Positions 8,541-15,644 of a stretch of DNA of 64,000 bases are shown here, one piece after another. The first letter of the stretch is position 1, and each line of letters opens with the position of its first letter. The DNA comes from Halosimplex amylolyticum (GTDB lineage Archaea > Halobacteriota > Halobacteria > Halobacteriales > Haloarculaceae). The position numbers were made by a program, and so were the translations under genes. Location: the NCBI RefSeq assembly GCF_051414035.1, contig NZ_JBLKNW010000002.1, forward strand, positions 806,001 through 870,000. The letters are read 5' to 3'. The notes under the pieces were generated by a model. It was given only the letters and a program-made list of their open reading frames with translations. It had not been told where the DNA came from and did not search any database.

Positions 8541-9095
8541 TTACTCCTCCAGGTTGTCGAGGATGCGGTCGAGCTTCTGTTCGACGTCGTGCTGGCGCCG
8601 TTCGAGTTCGACGAGCCGCTCGCCGACTTCGTCGAGGTCGTCCCGGGTCGAAAAGCCCATCTGGGAGAGCGTGTCCTGACTCACGTCGTCGGCCTCGCGG
8701 CGCATCTCCATCATGCGCTCGACGAGCTGGCCGTTCGCGGCGGCGAAGGCGCTGGTCGACATGACCTCCTTGAACGCCTCGTTGGCCGACTGCAGCCAGA
8801 TGTCGCGGTACTCCGCGGGGGCGACGTCTTCGCCCTGTGCGGCGTCGGTCGTCCGCTCGAACATCTGCTCGGCGGCGTCCATCCACACCTCGTAGGCGCG
8901 GTTGTAGCCCTGGAAACCCTCGGCCATCGCGTCCTCCTCGGGGACCGAGTCCTCGACGGCCTCGGCCCACGACTCGACGAACGCGGCCTGGGCTTTCATG
9001 TTCTGTTCGAGGGAGTCGGCGACCGCGTCGTTCATCTCCTCGACCATCTCTGTCCACTGATCCTGCATCTCCTGCATCTCGTTGGTGTTGCTCAT
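8541..9095 (-). CDS. phaE: PHA synthase subunit PhaE
   Basis: The 184-residue helical, acidic protein fits the haloarchaeal PhaE subunit, which pairs with PhaC to form the class III synthase. It has long amphipathic helices rich in Glu, Asp, Met and Gln, the segment AYEVWMDAAEQMF in the middle, and a C-terminal coiled coil (LVELERRQHDVEQKLDRIL). I chose the ATG at 9095 (MSNTNEMQEMQ) over an upstream frame because the added residues would be basic and out of keeping with the family, and because the segment between 9096 and 9133 carries a T-rich run. It sits between phaP and phaC and is probably essential for synthase activity, as shown for Haloferax mediterranei. Confidence 0.9.
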   Translation of the reverse strand: MSNTNEMQEMQDQWTEMVEEMNDAVADSLEQNMKAQAAFVESWAEAVEDSVPEEDAMAEGFQGYNRAYEVWMDAAEQMFERTTDAAQGEDVAPAEYRDIWLQSANEAFKEVMSTSAFAAANGQLVERMMEMRREADDVSQDTLSQMGFSTRDDLDEVGERLVELERRQHDVEQKLDRILDNLEE

Positions 9096-9116
9096 GGGTA
9101 TGTCTCCGGTGTACTG

Positions 9117-9126
9117 AAAGAAAAAA
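9117..9126 (-). terminator. T-rich run after phaP, possible partial terminator or processing site
   Basis: Read on the minus strand, the 38-base phaP-phaE spacer contains TTTTTTCTTT just after the phaP stop. Haloarchaeal transcripts often end at oligo-U tracts, so this could uncouple phaRP from phaEC or lower phaEC expression. I see no strong stem before it. Confidence 0.35.
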
Positions 9127-9133
9127 CCGTGTT

Positions 9134-9682
9134 CTACGCCTCGACGGCCTGCGCGGCGCGCTCCTGGACGTCGCTGACCTGGTCCTGCAGGTCCTCGACC
9201 TGGTCCTGGAGCGACTCGAGCTGCTCGCCCCACTGCTCGGCCACGTCGACCGACTGGGACTCGAGCTCCTCGTGGGCCTCGACCAGCATCGCGACCTGCT
9301 CGTCGAGCGCTTCGACGTAGTCGGCGGCCAGCTCGTCGTAGGCGTCGACGCCCTGCTCGTACTCGTCGGCGACGGTCTCGAAGACCTCCGCGTGGTTGTC
9401 GAGGAGGAAGTCGTACTGCTCGTCAACCGCCGCGCGGACCTCGTCGACGGTGCCGGCGGCGCCGGGGACGCTCGACTCGACGACGTCGAGGTAACTGTGG
9501 GCGAGCGTCTGGGACAGCTCGACGCCGCGACGCTGGGCCGACTGCTGGCTGTCGAAGCTGTCGACGACGGCCGCGTTGACCGTCTGCTGGAAGTCGATGG
9601 TCTGCTCCAGAGCCTTCTGGCTCTGCTCGATCGTCGCGCGCTGCATCTCGAACGCCGTGGTGATGGGGGTCGTGTATGCCAT
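9134..9682 (-). CDS. phaP: Phasin-like PHA granule-associated protein PhaP
   Basis: The 182-residue, strongly acidic and almost entirely helical protein has long heptad-like stretches (EQWGEQLESLQDQVEDLQD near the C-terminus) and starts MAYTTPITTAFEMQRATIEQ. Phasins coat PHA granules and control their size and number. Position is decisive: it lies 5 bases after phaR and directly before phaE-phaC, the order described for the phaRP and phaEC genes of Haloferax mediterranei. It is somewhat longer than the ~150-residue Haloferax protein as I remember it. The product is cytoplasmic and granule-bound. Confidence 0.85.
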   Translation of the reverse strand: MAYTTPITTAFEMQRATIEQSQKALEQTIDFQQTVNAAVVDSFDSQQSAQRRGVELSQTLAHSYLDVVESSVPGAAGTVDEVRAAVDEQYDFLLDNHAEVFETVADEYEQGVDAYDELAADYVEALDEQVAMLVEAHEELESQSVDVAEQWGEQLESLQDQVEDLQDQVSDVQERAAQAVEA

Positions 9683-9687
9683 GTGTA

Positions 9688-9981
9688 TCACTCTCGATTT
9701 CGCTTGACCGGGATGACGACGGTCTGGACGATGTCTCCCTCCTCGATGTCGAGCGCTTCGCGCTCGGCGTCGGGGATGGAGATCCGGCCGCCGGACTGGA
9801 CGCGAGTCTTGAACGTCGCCGTCTGACTCATCGCGCCGAGCTGGTTCATGTCCAGCCCGCCGGCGCCAGTCTGCATCATCTGACTGATGATCTCTTGCTG
9901 CTGTTCCATCGCCTGCTCGCCGGCCTCCTGCCAGCCTCGAAACATCGGCGGCCACGTCGGACCGTCGTTCTCGTCGGTCAT
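9688..9981 (-). CDS. phaR: AbrB-type regulator of PHA genes (PhaR)
   Basis: The 97-residue protein has a helical N-terminal half rich in Gln and Met (EQAMEQQQEIISQMM) and a C-terminal SpoVT/AbrB swapped-hairpin DNA-binding domain: TRVQSGGRISIPDAEREALDI, then EEGDIVQTVVIPV. In Haloferax mediterranei the equivalent AbrB-like PhaR represses phaRP and binds granules, so accumulated polymer relieves repression. The N-terminal half here may be the granule- or phasin-binding part. A TATA box lies about 30 bases upstream and three phased TACCAT repeats lie beyond it, so autoregulation is plausible. Confidence 0.88.
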   Translation of the reverse strand: MTDENDGPTWPPMFRGWQEAGEQAMEQQQEIISQMMQTGAGGLDMNQLGAMSQTATFKTRVQSGGRISIPDAEREALDIEEGDIVQTVVIPVKRNRE

Positions 9982-10007
9982 CGGTCAACAGTATCTACAC
10001 CCCTCGA

Positions 10008-10016
10008 ACACATAAG
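10008..10016 (-). promoter_or_regulatory. Promoter of the phaRP(EC) operon
   Basis: On the minus strand the element CTTATGTG lies about 30 bases before the phaR ATG at 9981. It is flanked upstream by the phased TACCAT (ATGGTA on this strand) repeats at 10029-10054. Confidence 0.5.
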
Positions 10017-10028
10017 GGTTGCGCTGAA

Positions 10029-10054
10029 TACCATCTGGTACCATTCGCTACCAT
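10029..10054. promoter_or_regulatory. Three TACCAT hexamers at exact 10-bp spacing upstream of the phaR promoter
   Basis: TACCAT occurs at 10029, 10039 and 10049, exactly one helical turn apart, just upstream of the phaR TATA box. Such phasing puts identical base contacts on one face of the DNA and is typical of operator arrays. A binding protein is not known; PhaR itself is the obvious candidate. Confidence 0.5.
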
Positions 10055-10635
10055 TGGATGGATCGGGGTGCGTTTCCCCGGTGTTCGAATCGGATCTATC
10101 GGTCGGATCGAACCGTGTCGAATCGGGGAGCGTCAGACCGGCCGAGTTGGATCGGACCGAGTCAGGCCGGCCGAGTTGGATCGGACCGAGTCGATTTGAG
10201 TCCGAACGGATCGGCACTCGCTGGCTGGTCCGCGGGCTGGGACTCCCGGTCGGTCGACGGAGCGGCGCAGTCCTGGAAGTGGGCCCCGGGAGGACCGTGG
10301 GCTCACGGTGCGGGTGAGCGACCGAACCGATTCCCAGTGAGCGATCCCACGGGGGCAGATCTCGGTGTCCCCGGGAGCCGGTTCCGGGAATCGTCGAGGA
10401 ACGAACGGGGTACCACCGAGAACGGACGCGGGAACTATCCGGGCTGACGTGTTCGCGCACTCGCACGATCAAGTGCGGTAATCCGTCGTTACTGGCGCCT
10501 GGCGAGGGTAACCAGCCTCGGCGGAAGTCGGATTTTCTATCGCTGCAGAAACTTCCGGTAGTAAGCCCCCCGTATCCCGTAGAGACGGCTGAGAGACCGC
10601 CTCTCGGGCGTTTCCGTGTTATTCCGTACCACTAC
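10055..10635. other. Intergenic region between divergent phaR and phaJ-like genes
   Basis: About 580 bases without a convincing gene. The left half is rich in TCGGATCG-like words and holds a 26-bp direct repeat (CCGGCCGAGTTGGATCGGAC plus GAGTC-type end) at about 10138-10163 and 10167-10192, offset by 29 bases. The right half is ordinary GC-rich sequence. Long open frames here have poor codon use and no promoter. The length is generous for a haloarchaeal intergenic region and suggests regulation of both PHA transcripts. Confidence 0.6.
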
Positions 10636-10645
10636 GTTTTAATAG
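10636..10645 (+). promoter_or_regulatory. TATA box of the MaoC/PhaJ-like gene
   Basis: GTTTTAATAG lies about 30 bases before the ATG at 10670, a good match to haloarchaeal TATA boxes in position and composition. Confidence 0.6.
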
Positions 10646-10669
10646 CATCAAACCCAAACGAGGGTATCG

Positions 10670-11284
10670 ATGAGTTCTGAACCGCACCGAAACGCGCTGC
10701 TTGACACGTGGACGCAGACGTCGTCTCACATGTTCAACAGCGTTGTCGCGGCCAACCGGGCGGCGTTCGCGGCGTTCGGCGTCTCGCCCTCGTCCGACGA
10801 GGATGGGGTAGCAGCCGTCGACCGGATCGAGGCCGACGAGGACCTGCCCGAGTGGCACGTCGAGTTGACGGAACACGACCGCGGACGCCTCGGCGTCGGC
10901 GACCGGGTCGAATTCACCAAGACGCTCTCCGACCGGGACGTCAAATCGTTCGCCGCCGCGAGCGGCGACACCAACCCGCTCCACCTCGACGACGAGTTCG
11001 CGAGCAAGACGCGCTTCAAGGGCCGCATCGCCCACGGGACGCTCGTGGGCGGCCTGATCAGCGCCGGACTCGCCCGCCTGCCCGGCCTGACTATCTACCT
11101 CTCCCAGGATCTCGAGTTCCACAACCCCGTCCGCCTCGGCGACCGCCTCACCGCCGAGTGCGAGATCGTCGAAGATCTGGGCGACGACCAGTACCGCCTG
11201 ACGACCCGCGTCGTCGACGACGGCACCACCATCATCGACGGCGAAGCCGTCGTCCTCGTCGACGAACTCCCCGACGACGACTGA
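10670..11284 (+). CDS. MaoC-family (R)-specific enoyl-CoA hydratase (PhaJ-like)
   Basis: The 204-residue protein carries a single hot-dog hydratase domain (about residues 75-200). The signature is ASGDTNPLHLDDEFA, with catalytic D100 and H105, followed by IAHGTLVGGLI. (R)-hydratases turn trans-2-enoyl-CoA into (R)-3-hydroxyacyl-CoA and so feed PHA synthase. An extra N-terminal segment of about 70 residues contains MFNSVVAANRAAFAAFGV, a helical stretch resembling granule- or phasin-associated helices. That extension, and its divergent placement with a long shared control region next to phaR, support a dedicated PHA role. The gene has its own TATA box at 10636. Confidence 0.88.
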   Translation: MSSEPHRNALLDTWTQTSSHMFNSVVAANRAAFAAFGVSPSSDEDGVAAVDRIEADEDLPEWHVELTEHDRGRLGVGDRVEFTKTLSDRDVKSFAAASGDTNPLHLDDEFASKTRFKGRIAHGTLVGGLISAGLARLPGLTIYLSQDLEFHNPVRLGDRLTAECEIVEDLGDDQYRLTTRVVDDGTTIIDGEAVVLVDELPDDD

Positions 11285-11443
11285 GACGAGTTTTCTGCGC
11301 GTTCGGCTTGTGTACAACCGACCTGTGAGAACCACCGCTACTGCCTCTGCGGTCGGTACGATCGGCGTCCGCGACTCACGGTGTGACTTCGACGGACCCA
11401 CGGTGTGAACGGCTCGCCGTCACCGACCAGTCGTTGCCCCTCC

Positions 11444-12793
11444 TCAGTCCCCCTCCTCGTAGACGCCCTCCCCTTCCAGGCGAGCGCGTTCGCGGACGAC
11501 CGAGGGCGTCCGACACGTGCCCGGCGCGCCGGTCACCTGCGGGACGGTACAGTTGTTACAACTGGCACACAGCGCCGCCGAATCCCCGCGCTGGCCCGCC
11601 TGACCGAGCAGTCGCGCGCCAAGCCGCGGCTCGGCGTAGAACGGCCGACCCATCCCGACCAGGTCACAGGCCGGTTCCCCGCCCGACGCGCCCAGTAACT
11701 CGTCACAGGCCCCCCGTTCGCGGACGCCGCCCTCGCAGAGGACGGGCACGTCGACCCTCCGTCGCACCCGTCGGCAGAGGTCGGCGTTCCAGCCGGCCTC
11801 ACGCGGGAACCGGCGGCTCTGCAACCGATTCAGCGCAGCGATAGCCTTCGCACGCAACGGGCCGCCGAACGCCTCGGCGTAGCCGCGCCGCAGGTCTTCG
11901 GCCGCCCAGGCGCGGTCCGGGTACGCGCCGCGGACGACGCTCATGTCCCAGAACGTCGAGACCTCGACCGGGACCACGGCGTCGTAGCCGATCGCGGCGA
12001 CTCGCTCGCAGATTCCGACCGCGTCGTCGCGCGAGAGCGAGCGGCGGACGAATCGGGGTGCGGCGGTCTCGGCCGGCACTTTCGTCGCCAGCGGCACGTC
12101 GCCAGCGTGCTCTCGAACTGCGTCGTGGACCGCCTCCAGGAAGCGCACGCCGCCGCTGCCCGGCGGTTCGGCGGGCCCGTCGCCGAACTCGTCGCCGCGG
12201 CGGTTGTAGAACGGCGAGAGGAACTGCTGGACGATGCCCATGTTCGCGCCGGAGAGGTGGATCCCGTCGTAACCCGCGTCGGCCGCGTAGCCCGCCGCTC
12301 GCCCGAACTGGTCGGCGAGGTCGTACACCTCTGCCGTGGACATGACGACCGGCTCGAAATCGACGAGGCCGAGGCGGTCGAGCGCGCGCAGTTGCGGAGG
12401 CGGCCGCGAGACGGCGAGCTCCTCGTGGTCCGGATTCCGGGCGCGGTGGCCGGCGTGCCAGACGGCCATGCTCCGCAGGCCGCCGTGGGCCAGCTGGACG
12501 AAGATGCGGCCGCCGTGGTCGTGGACGGCGTCGGTCAGCCGCGAACAGCGCGCGACGAACGCGGGGTCGTGAAAGCGGGTCATGTTCGGCGCCGCGCAGC
12601 CGCTCTCGGCCGTGACGATGCTCGCGCCCTGGAAGATCAGCCCGACGCCCGACGCCGCGGTCGGTTCGAGTTCGTCGACGAACGTATCCACCGCTTCGGG
12701 GCCGTTACCGGCGCATTCGAGCAGCGGCGCACGGTAGAGGCGGTTGGGGAGGTCGACCCCGCCGACGGAGACCGAGTCGTCGAGCGTCGCCAT
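11444..12793 (-). CDS. NADH:flavin oxidoreductase / old yellow enzyme family protein with C-terminal Cys cluster
   Basis: The 449-residue protein is a TIM-barrel flavoenzyme. It starts with a typical SVGGVDLPNRLYRAPL segment, has an active-site QLAHGGLRS near residues 97-105, a central HLSGANMGIVQQFLSP (residues ~180-195; family motif HxAHGYLxxQFLSP) and GMGRPFYAEP for FMN phosphate binding near the end. After the barrel comes CASCNNC plus a later Cys, the [4Fe-4S] pattern of the trimethylamine-dehydrogenase/dienoyl-CoA-reductase subgroup, but the large C-terminal FAD/NAD domains are missing. Electron donor and substrate are unknown. It stands alone between two plus-strand genes. Confidence 0.85.
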   Translation of the reverse strand: MATLDDSVSVGGVDLPNRLYRAPLLECAGNGPEAVDTFVDELEPTAASGVGLIFQGASIVTAESGCAAPNMTRFHDPAFVARCSRLTDAVHDHGGRIFVQLAHGGLRSMAVWHAGHRARNPDHEELAVSRPPPQLRALDRLGLVDFEPVVMSTAEVYDLADQFGRAAGYAADAGYDGIHLSGANMGIVQQFLSPFYNRRGDEFGDGPAEPPGSGGVRFLEAVHDAVREHAGDVPLATKVPAETAAPRFVRRSLSRDDAVGICERVAAIGYDAVVPVEVSTFWDMSVVRGAYPDRAWAAEDLRRGYAEAFGGPLRAKAIAALNRLQSRRFPREAGWNADLCRRVRRRVDVPVLCEGGVRERGACDELLGASGGEPACDLVGMGRPFYAEPRLGARLLGQAGQRGDSAALCASCNNCTVPQVTGAPGTCRTPSVVRERARLEGEGVYEEGD

Positions 12794-12880
12794 ACGCCGA
12801 CTAATCGAGTTCGCAGGTTAAGCTTACTCCCGTAGTGTGCCGGCGGCTACCGGTCCGCGGCCGGGTCGAACCGTCTCGCA

Positions 12881-12890
12881 CCTATTTACG
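12881..12890 (+). promoter_or_regulatory. TATA box of the universal stress protein gene at 12919
   Basis: CCTATTTACG lies about 32 bases before the ATG at 12919 and supports that start over the longer frame beginning at 12835. Confidence 0.5.
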
Positions 12891-12918
12891 CGTGATCGGC
12901 CTCGGTACGGACGTCACA

Positions 12919-13353
12919 ATGACAGGGACGATACTGCTCTCGCTCGGTGGGGTCGACTCGACCGAAGCGGCGACCACAGAGATCGACCACGCCATCGAAT
13001 ACGCCCTCGACGTGGCACAGCGCCGCGGTGGGGCTGTCCACGCCCTCTACGTCGTCGACACCGGCCGCTACGGGGAGCCGGCACTGAGTTCCACGGAGAT
13101 CCTGATCGACGACGCGGAAGACGCCGGTCACGACCTGCTCGTCGAGGCCGAAGCGCGCGGTCGGAAACGCGGAATCAGGGTGCACACGCGGTGCTGTCAC
13201 GGGCGTCCGAACGAGGAACTGCCCGCCTACGCCGCCGAGATAGACGCCGACGCGGTCGTGCTGACCGGGCGGCGCGTCCCCGGCCGTGTCAGGCGAGAAC
13301 TCGAACGGACCGCCGACACCGTCGTCACCCCCGGAGCCGTCGTCGGCCGGTGA
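12919..13353 (+). CDS. Universal stress protein (UspA-like), degenerate nucleotide motif
   Basis: The 144-residue protein has the Rossmann-like alpha/beta fold of the Usp family. It opens TGTILLSLGGVDSTEAA, carries HALYVVDTGRYGEP in the second strand region and ends ERTADTVVTPGAVV. The ATP-binding G-2x-G-9x-G(S/T) motif is replaced by LTGRRVPGRVRRELERTAD, so nucleotide binding may be lost. I chose the ATG at 12919 because of the TATA box at 12881. It is the first of three Usp-type genes around the PPAT gene, suggesting a stress-responsive neighbourhood. Confidence 0.8.
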   Translation: MTGTILLSLGGVDSTEAATTEIDHAIEYALDVAQRRGGAVHALYVVDTGRYGEPALSSTEILIDDAEDAGHDLLVEAEARGRKRGIRVHTRCCHGRPNEELPAYAAEIDADAVVLTGRRVPGRVRRELERTADTVVTPGAVVGR

Positions 13354-13462
13354 CCTCCTGGCCCGCCAGCAGCGTCCGGCAGCGACCGGCTCCGCCCGCG
13401 AAATCTTCGACAGGCGCTTCCGTGGCCGTGAGACACTTCTCCCGCGGGGCCGATGCGTCGGT

Positions 13463-14044
13463 ATGCGAGTCGCTGTCGCCGGCACCTTCGGCCCGATCCA
13501 CGACGGTCACCGCGCCCTGTTCAGGAAAGCGCTCGAACGCGGCGACGAGGGTGTCCTCGTCGCACTGACGAGCGACGAGTTCGCTCGCGGCAAACGCGAG
13601 CGGCCGGTCCCCGACTTCGCGGACCGGCGCGAGCGGATCCGCGAGGAACTCGAAGCGCTCGACGAGTGGGATCGCGAAGTCGAGATCAGAGAGCTCCGGG
13701 ACGAACACGGCATCGCGTCGACCGACCCGTCGCTCGACGCGCTGGTCGTCTCGCCGGAGACGGCCCACGAACTCGCGGATATCAACGACGAACGCGCCCG
13801 GCGCGGACTCGACCCGATGGAGGGGTTCGTCGTCCCGTTCGTCCGCGCGGCGGACGGCGAGCGGATCTCCTCGACCCGGCTCGTGGCGGGAGAGATCGAC
13901 GAACACGGCGGTCTCACCGGGGACGGTGACGGGAGCGATGGCGAGAACGAGAGCGGTGGTGCGGGCGGGAGCGGTGGCGGGGACGGGAGCGGTGCTGCGG
14001 ACAAGAGCGATACCGAGAACGGGAGCGACGGCGGGACGTCCTGA
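13463..14044 (+). CDS. coaD: Phosphopantetheine adenylyltransferase (archaeal PPAT) with low-complexity tail
   Basis: PPAT makes dephospho-CoA from 4'-phosphopantetheine and ATP in coenzyme A synthesis. The 193-residue product has the nucleotidyltransferase motif GPIHDGH (H13 and H16 of the HxGH-type site) and ISSTRLVAGE near residue 137. Residues 1-150 fit the archaeal family length. The remaining ~43 residues are almost only Gly, Asp, Ser, Asn and Glu, probably an unstructured acidic tail. I chose the ATG at 13463 because the catalytic domain begins right there. The gene converges on a Usp gene with only 4 bases between stops. Confidence 0.9.
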   Translation: MRVAVAGTFGPIHDGHRALFRKALERGDEGVLVALTSDEFARGKRERPVPDFADRRERIREELEALDEWDREVEIRELRDEHGIASTDPSLDALVVSPETAHELADINDERARRGLDPMEGFVVPFVRAADGERISSTRLVAGEIDEHGGLTGDGDGSDGENESGGAGGSGGGDGSGAADKSDTENGSDGGTS

Positions 14045-14048
14045 CCGG

Positions 14049-14498
14049 TCACCGGACGACGGTCACGGGGAGCGACGACCGCTCGACGATGCCTTTCGCG
14101 ACGCTGCCGAGCACGCGCTCGTGCGCGTCGGAGAGCCCCCGATGCCCGACGAAGACGCCGTCGTACCCCTCGGTGATCGCGAAGTCCGGGACCGTCTCGA
14201 CGGGGTCCCCGTAGAGCAGTTCGCGGTCGACATCGAGGCCCGTCTCGGCCGCCCGGTCGACTGCCTCTTCGAGGAGTCGATTCCCCCGCTCCTCGGCGTC
14301 GGCGACGCTCTCGACGACGAGGCGGTCCTCGAAGTCGGCGCTGTCGCTCGGCGGTCGGCTCCCGCCCCGGTCGTACACGTCCGGGTCGACCGAGTGGACG
14401 GCCGTCAGCGACGCCCCCGCAGCCGTCGCCATCTCGACGGCGTGGTCGAGCGCCCGATCGCTCTCGGCCGACCCGTCGACAGCTATCACGAATCGCAT
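14049..14498 (-). CDS. Universal stress protein (UspA-like)
   Basis: The 149-residue protein is a single Usp domain: MRFVIAVDGSAESDRALDHA at the start, LTAVHSVDPDVYDRGG, and the ATP-binding loop VGHRGLSDAHERVLGSVAKG near residues 117-136, which keeps the G-2x-G-9x-G-S pattern. It therefore probably binds ATP, unlike the Usp at 12919. It is minus-strand and lies upstream of nothing in the same direction until the Usp at 14565, from which it is separated by 66 bases. It has no membrane segment. Usp proteins help cells survive energy and stress challenge; the exact role is unknown. Confidence 0.85.
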   Translation of the reverse strand: MRFVIAVDGSAESDRALDHAVEMATAAGASLTAVHSVDPDVYDRGGSRPPSDSADFEDRLVVESVADAEERGNRLLEEAVDRAAETGLDVDRELLYGDPVETVPDFAITEGYDGVFVGHRGLSDAHERVLGSVAKGIVERSSLPVTVVR

Positions 14499-14564
14499 AC
14501 GTTATCGTTCGTCGCGGACCGTCCTGAATCTTACTCCGCGGCCCGTACGAGGCGCGACTCGACG

Positions 14565-15005
14565 TTATTCCTCGGTCTCGTCCTCGCCCGCGCGCACCGT
14601 CAGCACGGGCACCTCGGCCGTGCGGACGACCTTCTCCGTGACGCTCCCGAGGAGGTACCGCTCCAGCCCGGTGCGGCCGTGCGTGCCCATCACGACGAGG
14701 TCGATGTCGTTCTCCTCGACGTAGTCCAGTATCGAGCGGTGGGGCCGCCCGGTCGCGACCGAGCCGACGGCGTCGACCCCCGCGTCGCGCGCTCGCGTCA
14801 CCGCCGCGTCGGTGGTGTCCTCGCCCATCTGCTCGAACGACTCGACGAGGTCGACTGCCCCGGTCTCGGGGCCGACCGCCGACACGTCGACGACGTACAG
14901 CGAGTGAACCGTCGCGTCGAACGCCGCGGCGAGGTCGACGGCCTCGTCGAGTGCTCTGCTCGCGCCATCGCTCCCGTCAGTCGGAACGAGGATGTCCTCG
15001 TACAT
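14565..15005 (-). CDS. Universal stress protein (UspA-like)
   Basis: The 146-residue Usp domain is the most typical of the three here: YEDILVPTDGSDGASRALDE, HSLYVVDVS, and the nucleotide loop MGTHGRTGLERYLLGSVTEKV near residues 110-130, followed by VPVLTVRA. The intact G-2x-G-9x-G-S motif predicts ATP binding. It precedes the Usp gene at 14498 on the same strand, so they may be co-transcribed. Upstream (15006-15103) lies a short gap to the convergent-side end of the Cgi121 gene, which runs in the same direction. Function beyond stress response cannot be read. Confidence 0.88.
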   Translation of the reverse strand: MYEDILVPTDGSDGASRALDEAVDLAAAFDATVHSLYVVDVSAVGPETGAVDLVESFEQMGEDTTDAAVTRARDAGVDAVGSVATGRPHRSILDYVEENDIDLVVMGTHGRTGLERYLLGSVTEKVVRTAEVPVLTVRAGEDETEE

Positions 15006-15103
15006 ACTCGAACGTTCGGCTCACAGACGTAAACTGGTGACGCCGGTTCTCACCCGACGGGAACCGTGCGCGGCGGTCGAGTCGTCGGAAGCGATCCGGT
15101 CGC

Positions 15104-15625
15104 TCACTTCTCGACGTCGAGGAGGGCGACGCGCTCGCGGACGACGTCGGCGAGCGTGCCGTCGACCGCGTCGAGTTCCGCCTCGCCCACCTCGAAGAAC
15201 TCGCGGACGCGTTCGGGGTCGTATCGCCCGAGCGTTTCGGCCGGCCCCAGCGTCGCCGGACCGTCCATGTCGCGCACGGCCGCCACTGCGTCCCGTTCGG
15301 CGTCGCCGGAGCCACCGTCTCCCGCATCGACGAGGACGACGACCGGACACTCGCCCTCGCTGACGCCGATCTCCAGCGCGCGGTCGATCTGGCGCGTCCC
15401 CGCGGCGTACAGCAGGATCTCGACGCTCCGTTCGCGGGCGACGTTCTCCTCGCGGCCGATGGCCCGGTCGGCGAGTTCGACCGCTCGCTCCAGGTGCGCT
15501 CGGTCGACCACGTACCGCGCGTCGAACGCCTGCACGGTGACGCCGTGGTCGTCGCCGATATCGCCGAGTCTGGCGACGAACCCGTCCAGATCCTCGACCG
15601 TCGCGACGCCCTCGACAAGTTCCAT
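15104..15625 (-). CDS. cgi121: KEOPS complex subunit Cgi121
   Basis: The 173-residue protein matches the Cgi121/PRPK-binding family, a subunit of KEOPS, which makes the t6A modification on ANN-decoding tRNAs. Cgi121 binds the tRNA 3' end and stimulates the Bud32 kinase. Visible features are GVTVQAFDARYVVDRAHLERAVELA near residues 28-50, the SVEILLYAAGTRQIDRAL core (about 69-86) and the helix VVVLVDA. I chose the ATG at 15625 (MELVEG) over the upstream start at 15655, which would add basic residues. It follows the Hel308 gene by 19 bases on the same strand, an arrangement seen in other haloarchaea. Confidence 0.9.
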   Translation of the reverse strand: MELVEGVATVEDLDGFVARLGDIGDDHGVTVQAFDARYVVDRAHLERAVELADRAIGREENVARERSVEILLYAAGTRQIDRALEIGVSEGECPVVVLVDAGDGGSGDAERDAVAAVRDMDGPATLGPAETLGRYDPERVREFFEVGEAELDAVDGTLADVVRERVALLDVEK

Positions 15626-15644
15626 CAGGCTCCTCCTCGACCCA

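Noticed and set aside
9978..10472. Open frames through the phaR/phaJ gap
   Set aside because: Translations are rich in repeated Ser/Arg/Asp words from the DNA repeats, there is no promoter at their starts, and no domain is visible.
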